From NCBI RefSeq assembly GCF_030272615.1, contig NC_081412.1:696146083-696210082 (forward strand): a stretch of DNA of 64,000 nucleotides, given 5' to 3'. The stretch comes from Cryptomeria japonica (lineage: Eukaryota; Streptophyta; Pinopsida; Cupressales; Cupressaceae). Shown in pieces: positions 11,639-21,615 of this stretch (the stretch's first letter is position 1; each line of letters opens with the position of its first letter). The notes under the pieces were generated by a model. The model was not told the origin of the DNA and searched no databases. It saw only the letters and a program-made list of their open reading frames with translations. The translations under genes and the position numbers were made by a program.

Positions 11639-11649
11639 TGGTATCAGAG
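11639..11649 (+). other. Candidate PBS of the J element
   Basis: TGGTATCAGAG is an exact match to the first 11 bases of the plant initiator tRNA-Met complement, two bases after the ATTACA edge. The following bases (AAACC) depart from the tRNA match. Confidence 0.6.
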
Positions 11650-12077
11650 AAACCAAGTTCGACATTGAACCTCAGGCTTTCCACCTATAAATAATAAGGT
11701 AGAAAATTGAAATGAAGCATTTTAGTGAATCCTGGAAGTGGATTCAAACTATTACGGATTACTGCATTTTTCTATAGGCAGTTGCTTGTGATATTATCTA
11801 AAGGAGATACGGTTACTTGTGTTCTTCTAGTAAAACTTTGTGTTTCATATTGTAGATTTGAATAAAAGATTTACTTGTGAATTGTAATTGTTCCTCGTAT
11901 TTCTTCCTTGGATGGTCTCTTAAGGTTAGAGTTAAATTCATTCAAGAAATTTACAATAAAGACATCGAAGTAGAGCTCATAAGAAATAGTAATTGACAGA
12001 CTCATCGAGAGGGAGTGGGTTTAAAAATTGTCTCATAAGTTTACACAATAAGTCCTAAAGAAATATAAAGACTTTGT
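11650..12077. other. Noncoding interior after the J PBS
   Basis: AT-rich with no ORF. It probably is the leader of the J element and is interrupted at 12078 by element B; the sequence resumes at 27567. Confidence 0.4.
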
Positions 12078-12455
12078 TGATAGTTCTGATACTTAATATA
12101 AGTATAGATCCGATAGCCAACAAGATGAGAGGGGGGGTGTGAATCATACAAATTTAATCATCAATGAAATCATCAGATTCTACCTCGGTAACATATATCA
12201 GTCATAGAATAAAAACTGTCAAACATGCAAACTCAAAAGCATATGAACAATATAAACCTCATAACACCAGATTTAATGTGGAAACCCAAATAGGGAAAAA
12301 CCACTGTGGGATTTCGGACCCACTAAGAAATATACTCTTCTAGAGTATGCTCAGTTAAAAGCCAATCCTGTTAAAGATTACAAAACACATTGCTAGATGT
12401 GACCCGGTTAAGGGATTTCCCTCAGATTTGTTAGGATCTTCACTTTGTTAGAAGT
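12078..12455 (-). repeat. Element B 3' LTR, outer part
   Basis: This matches 26070-26445 closely, including the GGAAACCCAAATAGGG and ACCCACTAAGAAATATA blocks. The first bases (TGATAG against TGATCA) differ slightly. It ends in the GAAGT target site of element D. Confidence 0.93.
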
Positions 12456-12639
12456 TGTAGCATCCTAAAATTGTGACACTTGCAATTTCAACTACATTTC
12501 GGTCTTCATGATGGCGACGCAACACGCAACCTGAATGCAGACCCCGAAACCTGATTATGACACTAAAAACTGTATTTTCTTGCACCCTGGCCTGAACCTC
12601 CTTTGCACCCTGCTGTCCCGAGAGGTGGGACTAGAGCGC

Positions 12640-12732
12640 CCAGCGCCCTGGTCCTTCAGGACCAGGGCGTCCAGCGCCCTGGTCCTTCAGGACCAGGGCG
12701 TCCAGCGCCCTGGTCCCCCAGGACCATGGCGG
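12640..12732. repeat. Three 31-bp palindromic minisatellite units in the D LTR
   Basis: Units start at 12640, 12671 and 12702, each with the core CGCCCTGGTCCT, a two-base spacer and AGGACCAGGGCG, a 12-bp perfect inverted repeat in the first two units and degenerate in the third. A partial unit follows. The 3' LTR has only the partial unit (near 19276). Confidence 0.95.
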
Positions 12733-12870
12733 CCAGTGCCCTGGTCCCTGGGTCCTATTTTGGGCCCGGTCTCTTTTGGACTTCGGGTCTTTATGTTTGC
12801 AAATTGGAAAATTATCTTTCCTGGTCGGCCTAAGGTCGGGAAAATCAGTCTATCAGCCCTAATTGACAAG

Positions 12871-12878
12871 TATATAAA
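12871..12878 (+). promoter_or_regulatory. TATA box of the D 5' LTR
   Basis: TATATAAA at 12871-12878 stands in a GC-moderate stretch of the LTR; an identical box occurs in the 3' LTR near 19414. It is the best candidate for the promoter of the element transcript. Confidence 0.6.
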
Positions 12879-13335
12879 CTACATTTTCCTCTTTCATTCG
12901 ACATGATGGAAAAAGCGTGGAAACTATACTCAAGCATTCAAGCATTCAAGCATTCCTTCAAGCAATTGATCATTTCAAGTCTCCATTCAAGGCTAAGTGT
13001 TGCATTCAAGACAAGGATTCAACCATTGAAGAGGAGATCACATACTACATGCTACAACATACAACATCTATACCTTCGCACATAAGGATACAAACATCCT
13101 TACAACAAGGTATTAGTACTCGTTTTACATTACAGACATTTACATTTACAGCACTTGCTCATTTCTTGGTTAATTCCAAAACTGGGGTTTGACCTAAAGG
13201 CAAACCCCTAATCCCTAACCCCCCAATCGTCTTCGCTTTTTTGTGTGTAGGTTGCGGGTACGCGGCTGAAATTGAAGATCTGGAATCCTTGTGCAGAGAC
13301 GAATAGATCCCCCTTTGTTTCGCGGATTTTTTGGA

Positions 13336-13363
13336 GGACCGTGGCGCTCGGGCGCCATCGTCC
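13336..13363 (+). other. Hairpin module 1 (in the D 5' LTR)
   Basis: GGAC-CG-TGGCGC-TCGG-GCGCCA-TC-GTCC can fold into a stem with 4 and 6 paired bases. The matching site in the 3' LTR (19886-19913) contains the perfect 16-bp palindrome TGGCGCTCGAGCGCCA. Related modules lie at 14141 and 14763 in the leader. Confidence 0.8.
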
Positions 13364-13738
13364 TGACAAATTTTGCTCAAATTTGCAGGACAGCGCCGTA
13401 TCGACATTTTACTGCTAATTCCAGGTCCGCAGCTTCATACTGTATTCCTATCTTAGTTTATAAGCGAATCTTTCTCACTTTCTATGCATTCCTAGCTTAA
13501 TTCTTCTATGCACATTCTTTACAAAAGAGGGTAGCCTTGCTTTCTTAACCCTTGAAACACATTTAGCATCCAATCTTGCATTGTGTGGGATTGGATCTTG
13601 TGGGTTTCAACCCCTCTTTTGAATGTAAAGTCTCTCCCCTAAGTAAAAACCATCAACCCTAGTGAATCTCCCTTCTCTCTCCTTAGAGTTGGAAGAGGGG
13701 AGAGCAACTAGGGTTCGATCGCGATTTTCCGCTTTACA

Positions 13739-13760
13739 TTTTGGTGAACTCGACGTGAAC
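13739..13760 (+). other. Candidate PBS of element D
   Basis: The sequence TTTTGGTGAACTCGACGTGA directly follows the TTTACA edge. It begins TGGTGA like many plant Ty3 PBSs not primed by tRNA-Met, but I cannot name the tRNA. Confidence 0.5.
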
Positions 13761-14140
13761 ATCCTTTCTGATTATTCATAGTTAGATCTAAAAATTGGAT
13801 TCCTTGATTACATTTCCATGTTTGATCTTTGGCAAAATTTTAGAGGTTAATTGCATAAAAACCCTAAATTTTCTTTTTAAGTAATTAAACTTGTGAAATG
13901 TTTAATTATTAATCCTTGTTTCAGATCTGCCCTTCTATTACAAATTATCAATCCATATCTATGCTTTAATTTTGAAAATTAAGTGGTTAAGTGTCAAAAC
14001 CCTAATTTTTGAAACCCTCTTGATTCAACCTTTGTCCGACAATTTCACTGATCAAAACATCTCCAAATCAGCTGTAACTTTGGATTCCGCAATAAAATCA
14101 CAATATCTTTCATCCCTGAAAATTTGGAAAAAAGTTGCGA

Positions 14141-14170
14141 GGACCGTGTGCACTCCGAGCGCCATCGTCC
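14141..14170 (+). other. Hairpin module 2 (D leader)
   Basis: GGACCGTG, CACTCCGAGCGCCA and TCGTCC follow the same plan as the LTR module, set in a longer repeated context that runs from TCTTTCATCCCTG upstream to AAATCCAGAA downstream. Confidence 0.75.
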
Positions 14171-14762
14171 CCGACATTTTTTCTGAAATTTCGGGAACTA
14201 GATCTTACAGTATTTTCCTGCTAAAATCCAGAATTTTGGCTAATTTTGTCAAATCTAACCCTTTCAAAATTACAGTCAAAGTTGGTCTTGTGATTGCTTG
14301 GATTAAGGCTTCTAAACATTCAAAAATCATCGAAATTGAAATTTTGTGTCAAAATTGTGTTCTTACTGTCCTAAATCTGAAAAGTGTGTTTGCATTCATT
14401 CGAAATTTCAGTGCTTTTTTCAAATTCTTACAATTTGTGACTTTTGAAATTAAGTGCTTAATTACAACAACTTTGATTTCCGCTTTCAAAATTGAATTTT
14501 GCGTGAAATTGAGTCAACTTTTGAATTTCAAAACTTGCATTGCTTTTGGCATTCCCTCTAAAATCATAAAATTCAAAATTTCAGTTTCCCTCTCTTTTTC
14601 AAAATTCAAATTTTGCATTTTTCGACAATCTTGATAGGGTTCAATTTTGAATTCGCAACTTTAATTTGGCCTATCTACAGATCATAAAATCACTCAATTT
14701 TTTCAGATTAGCTCTAAAATCATCATACCTTTCATCCCTGCAAATTTCGAAAAAAGTTGCAA

Positions 14763-14793
14763 GGACCGTGTTGCACTCCGAGCACCACGGTCC
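14763..14793 (+). other. Hairpin module 3 (D leader)
   Basis: GGACCGTG and CACGGTCC form a perfect 8-bp stem around a 15-nt loop containing TTGCACTCCGAGCAC. The flanking context is shared with module 2 for well over 100 bp (about 14730-14880 against 14105-14255). Confidence 0.8.
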
Positions 14794-14920
14794 CGGACAT
14801 TTTTTCCGAAATTTCAGGAGACTGTCGTGATTGCATTTAACAGCTTAAATCCAGAAGATTGGCTGATTTTACTAAAAATTGCTACCTCTAAATTCAAAAT
14901 CTTCTCTCTCTTTCTAGTGC

Positions 14921-17900
14921 ATGAGTTTTACAACAATAAGCCCTACTTCCACTATTCCCGTTAGACGAAGCTGTAGAATTAAGTCTTTCCGAGGTTTAAC
15001 TACCGAGGAGATGGAACCTAATTTGAGTAGCCTTTTTAACGAGGACATGGGTAATTCCTCTAATCCTCCTAATGATGAAGAAGCTCTCCATGAGGTTTCT
15101 GTAGAACAACTTTCGAAATTGGATAACCAATTTGACGATTTTCACCAATGGATGTCTCATGAGTATCCCGATAGTCAAGCTCTTCCTTTAATTGAGGGTC
15201 TAAAACGTATGCTTCAAAGTGATAAGAATGGAATTGATATTTTGCGTGGTATTGCACACATTGTGGGTTCGAATGTGATGCCTATGAAGAGTTGTGCTGA
15301 AAATTTGGGTTATACACAACCTCCTACTCAAGTCAATCATTCTATTCCTTTGATGACTTCTATTGCTAGCATACCTACCTTTACATCAAACATAATGGCT
15401 ACTTCTACACAAGACATTCCTCCTATGATCACCAGTCATGGGGGCAATCCTTCCTCTTCAATTAACCCTCTTCCTTCATTCAATCCGATTTCTTCATTCG
15501 TCCCTTCAATGAGTGTTCCTATTACATCTCCACAAATGAACATGACGCAAGGGGGCAATTCATTCAATCATTCCATTCCTCCTTGTAGTGTTCCTCCTGT
15601 CCAATCATCTCCTATGACTAACTATCATAGATTCCCACCACCTTACTCTTTACCTTCTTTCAATAACATAACACCTTCATCTCAATCTAACACATCTAAT
15701 ATGAATTCTTCGACTGAAGCGACCATTAACAATCTTGCACAAACTGTCTCTTCTTTACAGCAACAAATTGCCTCTATGAATCAATCTAAGTTTAGTGTGC
15801 CCACATTTGATGTTGCGAGCCCACTTTCTCTTGACATTGTTCGAGCTATCCCTCCTAAACATGTTGAAATCCCGCATTTGGAGCTTTATAATGGTAAGGG
15901 TGATCCTCTAACACATGTTAAGACTTTTCAAACAATATGTACTGATTTTGCTTATGACCAAAGGTTGCTTGCAAAACTGTTCACTAGAACATTAAGAGAC
16001 AAAGCCCTACAATGGTATTGCTCGTTGCCTTCTTATTCTATTACTTCTTTCGAACAACTTGCAAATGCTTTCATTCAACAATTTCAAAACAATATAAGTC
16101 CTAAAGTTACTTTGATTGATTTAATGCATTGTAAACAAGGTGTTAAAGAAAAAGTGACTGATTTCATTGGTAGATATAAGCATTTGTATGCTCAAATTTC
16201 TTTTCTAGTGCCTGACAATGATATTCAAAGAATCTTTATTTCTAATTTACAAAAAGATATTCGAGACAAACTTCTGTTTTCTGAGTTTACTTCTTTCCAA
16301 CAGTTGTGTGCAACTCTTCACAATTATCAACTGACTGTGAGTCAAATGGAACAATCACATCCTATGGCTCCGAGTGATAAGGGTGATAGTAGTCAACAAC
16401 CATTTGGAAAGTTTAAACTGAACAGAGATTCCATCAAATTCAATGAAAACATCATCAACAACAATGTGAATGCAGCATCAGGCGTGCCTCCTATTTCTAA
16501 ATTTTTCAAAAAAGAAAGAAAGTATACTCCTTTGAATGAATCATTGCATAGTATTATGAATAAGTTATTGGAACAAAATGTGCTTACTCTTCCTCCTATA
16601 AGACAAATTGATCCTGCAAAGATTACTTCACCTTATTTTGATAACAAAGCTTTTTGTCAATTTCATCGTCAGCCTGGGCATGATACTGAAAAATGTTTTT
16701 CTTTAAAGGGTAAAATTCAAGATTTGATTGATAATAATACTATTTCTATTTCTGGAGTGAATGATAAAGGCAATACATCTGTAGCTCCTCCTAATCAAAA
16801 TCTTCAGATTTTCACTGATCCATTACCTTCTCATACCTCTAATGCGACTGATACTACTGATTCCTCTGTCTCACCTGATGATCTTGTGTCTATGACTCCG
16901 AATGTGATTAACTTTGTGGAGCAGCAGAAAATCCCTAAAGAACTTTCCATCACATTTGATTCCAGTGAAACTATCAGAGCACCTGATGGTCCTTTATATA
17001 TAGTTGCAAAAGTCAAGAATACACCTTGCCGTGGAGTGCTTATTGATCCTTCGTGCATGGTTAATGTTATTACTGAAGAATTTCTTTTTACTTTGCAATT
17101 GAATCAAGTGATTTATGACAAAACAGATGTGATTGTGAAACTATTTGATGCATTTTCTTCTCCTGCAATTGGTTCTATTACATTGCCTATTGAGGTCCAT
17201 AACAAATCCCTTGATGTGAGCTTTGCTATTATTCCTTCTTCCGAACAATTTCGTGTGAAGCTTGGCTATCCTTGGCTATCTTCCATGAAAGCTATTGCTT
17301 CTCCTATTCACAAGTGTTTGAAATTTCCCCATAATGGTGAAGTTGTTACTGTCAATCATAGTCTCTTTAAACCAGCTAAAAGAACTTCTAGCGTTCCTAT
17401 TGATTACTTTTGGCCTAAACAATTCCAATCTCTTCCTCCGCAAAGTGATCATCTTTTCAAATCTTATCAAAAGTGGAAAACAGATATGATCCTATCTCTA
17501 AGTGAACCTAGAACACCTAAACTTGATATTCCTATCATTCTTGAGAAGGAAGTTCTTCCTTTGAAAGATAAAACTAATGTCTTTCCTCAAGAAGATTCCC
17601 AACCCGTTCCCATGGATGTGATTATGTCTATGCCTAATAATCCTTCTAAAAGTAGACCTATACCTCCTCGTCATGATGGACTTGGTCTTCTTCCTAAACC
17701 AAATATTCCTCCTTTGTATGGAGCAATCCCTCCTCCTTCTTTTTATAGAGAGAAGAGACCTTCTTCTTCTCCTATTATCCAGCCTAAGAGACCACAACCT
17801 AAACACCCAAGTGATAAGGATGAGAACATTCCTCCTCCTCAATCTTCTCAACTTCCTACTAAGACTAGACGAAATCGTTCTACACGTGAACGCCGGCGAA

Positions 17901-18349
17901 AGCGTCATCTTAGAGCTCAAACTTTGCAATCTCCAAAAACACCTTCAACAAGCATTATTCCATTTTCTCCTCAGCCGAAAATTGAGCCTAAATCTCCTAA
18001 ACATAAGATGCATGATGGTTTTGATCCTGTGCGAGTTAAAGATCCTATTTTTATAAATCTTGATGATGATATAGATGAAAATGTTATTCATGATGAAAAT
18101 GTTACTTCTCTTGCTTCTGATAGTGAATATGAACTTGTTGATATTGATAACCATTTATCTAATGAATTTTCTAAAGCACTTATCCTAGCTCCTAGACAAG
18201 AACAACGTGGCTTGGAACATGAACATATCCCTTGTTTGGATCTTGTGATAACTCCATCTGTTGTGTTGGATGTTCCTCCTCTAGCGTGTTCCCTGCCTTC
18301 CCGAAACATTGATCAGCAAGATCGGGGGGTAGATGACGTGCTAGACTAG
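14921..18349 (+). CDS. Element D gag-protease-like polyprotein, intact 1142 codons
   Basis: A single uninterrupted frame. Residues about 1-300 are Ser/Pro/Asn-rich with no domain I know. About 316-460 is a Ty3 gag capsid domain (ELYNGKGDPLTHVKTF, LRDKALQWYCSLP, SFEQLANAFIQQF). Near 577 is a knuckle variant, CQFHRQPGHDTEKC (C-x2-H-x4-H-x4-C), known from Tat-like plant Ty3 gags. About 690-800 resembles a retropepsin, but the active site reads LIDPSCMVNVI instead of D-S/T-G, so catalysis is doubtful; the C-terminal LGYPWL box is kept. A Pro-rich tail follows with a strongly basic patch near 980 (RRNRSTRERRRKRH) and an acidic segment (NLDDDIDEN). It ends without RT. Intactness suggests recent selection or recent insertion. 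It would build the particle for a partner's enzymes. Confidence 0.85.
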   Translation: MSFTTISPTSTIPVRRSCRIKSFRGLTTEEMEPNLSSLFNEDMGNSSNPPNDEEALHEVSVEQLSKLDNQFDDFHQWMSHEYPDSQALPLIEGLKRMLQSDKNGIDILRGIAHIVGSNVMPMKSCAENLGYTQPPTQVNHSIPLMTSIASIPTFTSNIMATSTQDIPPMITSHGGNPSSSINPLPSFNPISSFVPSMSVPITSPQMNMTQGGNSFNHSIPPCSVPPVQSSPMTNYHRFPPPYSLPSFNNITPSSQSNTSNMNSSTEATINNLAQTVSSLQQQIASMNQSKFSVPTFDVASPLSLDIVRAIPPKHVEIPHLELYNGKGDPLTHVKTFQTICTDFAYDQRLLAKLFTRTLRDKALQWYCSLPSYSITSFEQLANAFIQQFQNNISPKVTLIDLMHCKQGVKEKVTDFIGRYKHLYAQISFLVPDNDIQRIFISNLQKDIRDKLLFSEFTSFQQLCATLHNYQLTVSQMEQSHPMAPSDKGDSSQQPFGKFKLNRDSIKFNENIINNNVNAASGVPPISKFFKKERKYTPLNESLHSIMNKLLEQNVLTLPPIRQIDPAKITSPYFDNKAFCQFHRQPGHDTEKCFSLKGKIQDLIDNNTISISGVNDKGNTSVAPPNQNLQIFTDPLPSHTSNATDTTDSSVSPDDLVSMTPNVINFVEQQKIPKELSITFDSSETIRAPDGPLYIVAKVKNTPCRGVLIDPSCMVNVITEEFLFTLQLNQVIYDKTDVIVKLFDAFSSPAIGSITLPIEVHNKSLDVSFAIIPSSEQFRVKLGYPWLSSMKAIASPIHKCLKFPHNGEVVTVNHSLFKPAKRTSSVPIDYFWPKQFQSLPPQSDHLFKSYQKWKTDMILSLSEPRTPKLDIPIILEKEVLPLKDKTNVFPQEDSQPVPMDVIMSMPNNPSKSRPIPPRHDGLGLLPKPNIPPLYGAIPPPSFYREKRPSSSPIIQPKRPQPKHPSDKDENIPPPQSSQLPTKTRRNRSTRERRRKRHLRAQTLQSPKTPSTSIIPFSPQPKIEPKSPKHKMHDGFDPVRVKDPIFINLDDDIDENVIHDENVTSLASDSEYELVDIDNHLSNEFSKALILAPRQEQRGLEHEHIPCLDLVITPSVVLDVPPLACSLPSRNIDQQDRGVDDVLD

Positions 18350-19076
18350 TTACATTAGCATAGCAGATTCTCTCCTCCTCTCTTGTGTTACTTCTTCTAT
18401 GTGTTATTCTCATTCTTCTATTTGTTGTCCTTAGTGTTGTCTACTTGAGGACGATGCAAAGCATTGAGATCTCTCGATCTCTCTCATGTTGACTCAAAAG
18501 ACACATGTGTTCCCTTCTTCTAGGTGACCTTCCTTGATTGGGTAATGAAGAACAATTATGCATACATACATATGATATATATACATGAATTATCATACAG
18601 CATACTGACCCCGAGGAAAGCGAAGTCACCTCGTGCTTTGTGTTTTGTGTCTATTATCCTTGGGTTTATCTCACACTTGGGGGCTAAATCCTTGCGATAA
18701 TGTGCTCCTTTCCTTTCTCATTTCTTATGTGTATCACTACCTTAAAGCAATCACCCCCGTTGAGGTGTGTGCGATCGCTTTAATGTAGGGGGGCATACAC
18801 CCTGTCTATCCCTTCAGGATACATGAAAATTTCTTGGAGAACTCAGCTTTGCCTTGAAAATTTTCGGTATTTCTCTTGCATGACTCATAGTGAGGGAACC
18901 TTACTGCTGACAGTCATGGTTCTCCCTCGTGATCTTCCCTTTTACTTTGTCAATCAAAGTCATAAGATCCTTAGTCCACTACAGGTTTGGTGTGTCTTGC
19001 CTCCTTGACGTGGTGAAAGTCTTTCAATATTGTTTCCTTATACTTTACTGGAAGTATGAGCATACATACTCCCGCT
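18350..19076 (+). other. Noncoding 3' region of element D
   Basis: It has no credible ORF, despite several short ones. It contains CT-rich tracts, a CGATCTCTCTCATG-type segment and a GTAGGGGGGCATACACCC block near 18785. A similar GAGGGGGCATTACACCC block stands near 41043 ahead of the F polypurine tract, which links the two families. Confidence 0.6.
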
Positions 19077-19091
19077 AAAGTGGGGGCTAAA
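19077..19091 (+). other. Polypurine tract of element D
   Basis: AAAGTGGGGGCTAAA directly precedes the TGTAGC edge of the 3' LTR. Confidence 0.85.
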
Positions 19092-20288
19092 TGTAGCGTC
19101 CTAAAATTGCGACACTTGCAATTTCGACTGCATTTCGGTCTTCATGATGGCGACGCAACACGCAACCTGAATGGAGACCCCGAAACCTGATTATGACACT
19201 GAAAACTGCATTTTCTTGCACCCTGGCCTGAACCTGCTTTGCACCCTGCTGTCCCAGGAGGTGGGACCAGAGCGCCCAGCGCCCTGGTCCCTGGGTCCTA
19301 TTTTGGGCCCGGTCTCTTTTGGACTTCGGGTCTTTATGTTTGCAAATTGGAAAATTATCTTTCCTGGTCGGCCTAAGGTCGGGAAAATCAGTCTATCAGC
19401 CCTAATTGACAAGTATATAAACTACATTTTCCTCTTTCATTCGACATGATGGAAAAAGCGTGGAAACTATACTCAAGCATTCAAGCATTCAAGCATTCCT
19501 TCAAGCAATTGATCATTTCAAGTCTCCATTCAAGGCTAAGTGTTGCATTCAAGACAAGGATTCAACCATTGAAGAGGAGATCACATACTACATGCTACAA
19601 CATACAACATACAACATCTATACCTTCGCACATAAGGATACAAACATCCTTACAACAAGGTATTAGTACTTGTTTTACATTACAGACATTTACATTTACA
19701 GCACTTGCTCATTTCTTGGTTAATTCCAAAACCGGGGTTTGACCTAAAGGCAAACCCCTAATCCCTAACCCCCCAATCATCTTCGCTTTTCTGTGTGTAG
19801 GTTGCAGGTACGCGGCTGAAATTGAAGATCTGGAATCCTTGTGCAGAGACGAACAGATCCCCCTTCATTTCGCGGATTTTTCGGAGGACCGTGGCGCTCG
19901 AGCGCCATCGTCCCGACAAATTTTGCTCAAATTTGCAGGACAGCGCCGTATCGACATTTTACTGCTAATTCCAGGTCCGCAGCTTCATACTGTATTCCTA
20001 TCTCAGTTTATAAGCGAATCTTTCTCACTTTCTATGCATTCCTAGCTTAATTCTTCTATGCACATTCTTTACAAAAGAGGGTAGCCTTGCTTTCTTAACC
20101 CTTGAAACACATTTAGCATCCAATCTTGCATTGTGTGGGATTGGATCTTGTGGGTTTCAACCCCTCTTTTGAATGTAAAGTCTCTCCCCTAAGTAAAAAC
20201 CATCAACCCTAGTGAATCTCCCTTCTCTCTCCTTGGAGTTGGAAGAGGGGAGTGCAACTAGGGTTCGATCGCGATTTTCCGCTTTACA
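19092..20288 (+). repeat. Element D 3' LTR
   Basis: A 1197-bp copy of 12456-13738 lacking the 31-bp repeat array. Its end is joined to GAAGT, the second copy of the target duplication. Confidence 0.95.
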
Positions 20289-21392
20289 GAAGTGACCTTG
20301 TCAAAGGATTTCAAACACTCATTTATAATGTCACCTTGTTAGAGGATTTACTTATAAGACTATTAAGTCCACTCGGTTAAGAGATTTCCTATTACTTCCA
20401 CAAGCTAACAGTAATACAATCTATCTACAACTTTACATCTAAAATGCTAAAGCAGATTCTTATTTGTTCAACACAATCTAGACATAGAACTATTCTTGTC
20501 TATCTGTTGGGCATCAATACTCTATTATTCCAACAGGTCTTCAAGCTTCTGTGCTCGGTGATCACTATGTAGCATCTCTGTGCATACACTTGCCCACATA
20601 CATTGTTTATCAATAGTTCCTTATTTATAAATAGTCATCTAATTGCTTAATCTCCTTGATCACATTTCCCATGATCAATCATAGCCATCAGATCTTCAAT
20701 CTTGTCCAGGTTCATTGTATCTTACGATCTGAAAAATGTTTTACCCTGCCTCAGAACTTGCACAATCATCTTGGAACTTGTGTTAGGGTAATGCGGTTCA
20801 ATTTGAGTTGTAGATCTTCTTGCCAACTTTCCATTGCCTTAGATTTGTTAACAAACTTCTTCCACGGCTTGCCAATCATTGATCTGCTCTAGCTCATTAG
20901 CTTCTTTCATTAAATATCACATGTAAACATTTAATGCATTCTGTTATAGCTCAGTTACAACTCAGTGAATACTAAACTTTACTCGGTAGACATTTTGTCT
21001 TCATTAACCGACTACAATAACCTTAGGGTTTACCAACTAGGTTCTTTAGGGTTTACCGACTAGGTTCTTTGCCTGATAACATAGTGAGGTATTAACCTTT
21101 ACATTTTACAACATATGTATGATGTTAAAACAATCTACAACATCAAGATCTCATCATTGTCTGACTTGGTAGAGTTGCCCATTGAATAACTTATCCTTAT
21201 ATTCATCATATTCTTTCCTGTGTCTTTACCGACTTCTTTATAATCTTCATATCATATTTATTAAGATATGGCAACATCATACTGAATTAGAAAATCAATT
21301 TCTTGACATCAATGACAAAATAATAATATCAAGACAGTAAAACATCTTTAATCAGTTATGCCCATAATCATCAACAACCTTCTCAATATCCC
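20289..21392 (-). repeat. Element B 3' LTR, inner part
   Basis: This matches 26441-27544 of the 5' LTR. It stops at AATATCC, 17 bp short of the true LTR edge seen at 27561 (GCCAACA), so its inner end has been deleted. Confidence 0.92.
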
Positions 21393-21399
21393 CCTTTGG
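21390..21399 (-). other. Polypurine tract of element B
   Basis: CCAAAGGGGG on the minus strand abuts the truncated LTR end. Confidence 0.75.
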
Positions 21400-21474
21400 C
21401 ATTGATGGCAAAACCAATTGATTTGACCGTTAAGAATTCAGATTGCTATGATTTTGAAATGCTGAAATTCTCTC

Positions 21475-21615
21475 CCCCGTTCATCAGACTTCTCTTCTGG
21501 TTTTCTCTCAATCATCTCAGGTCTTCTCTTCCTCGTAGTCTTCTCCTCCTTGGGTAGGTCTTCTCCCCCTAGTAGTCTTCTCCCCCTTGGGTAGGTCTTC
21601 TCCCCCTTTGACAAC
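21475..21615 (-). repeat. Polypurine repeat array of element B
   Basis: On the minus strand GGGGGAGAAGAC-type units recur at least four times, alternating with CTACCCAA and TACTA spacers; a two-unit period of about 37-38 bp is visible. They lie just upstream of the main polypurine tract. Confidence 0.75.

Larger units (their letters stand above)
12456..13738 (+). repeat. Element D 5' LTR
   Basis: A 1283-bp LTR. It is 86 bp longer than its partner, which is exactly explained by three extra 31-bp GC-rich units here (93 bp) and one extra 7-bp ATACAAC unit in the 3' LTR. Confidence 0.95.
12456..20288 (+). mobile_element. Element D: non-autonomous Ty3-like LTR element with an intact gag-protease ORF
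   Basis: The LTRs are 12456-13738 and 19092-20288, running TGTAGC to TTTACA, with a perfect GAAGT target duplication (12451-12455 and 20289-20293). The interior has a candidate PBS, a 1.2-kb leader with repeated hairpin modules, one 1142-codon ORF and a polypurine tract. No RT, RNase H or integrase is present, so it must borrow these. By eye the LTRs differ by roughly 27 substitutions plus two tandem-repeat length changes, which suggests a fairly young insertion. It is the innermost layer of the J/B/D nest. Confidence 0.93.

Noticed and set aside
12535-12906. ORFs over the palindromic repeats of the D LTR
   Set aside because: They arise from the GC-rich tandem units; the 3' LTR version has a different length and the frame carries no known domain.
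13972-14634. 220-codon plus-strand ORF in the element D leader
   Set aside because: It is rich in Phe/Ile/Lys/Ser from AT-rich sequence, overlaps the repeated hairpin module, and has no motif. The duplicate leader module downstream does not keep the frame. I treat it as chance.
14996-18413. Several minus-strand ORFs opposite the element D coding region
   Set aside because: They are antisense shadows of the long plus-strand frame and have no domain.
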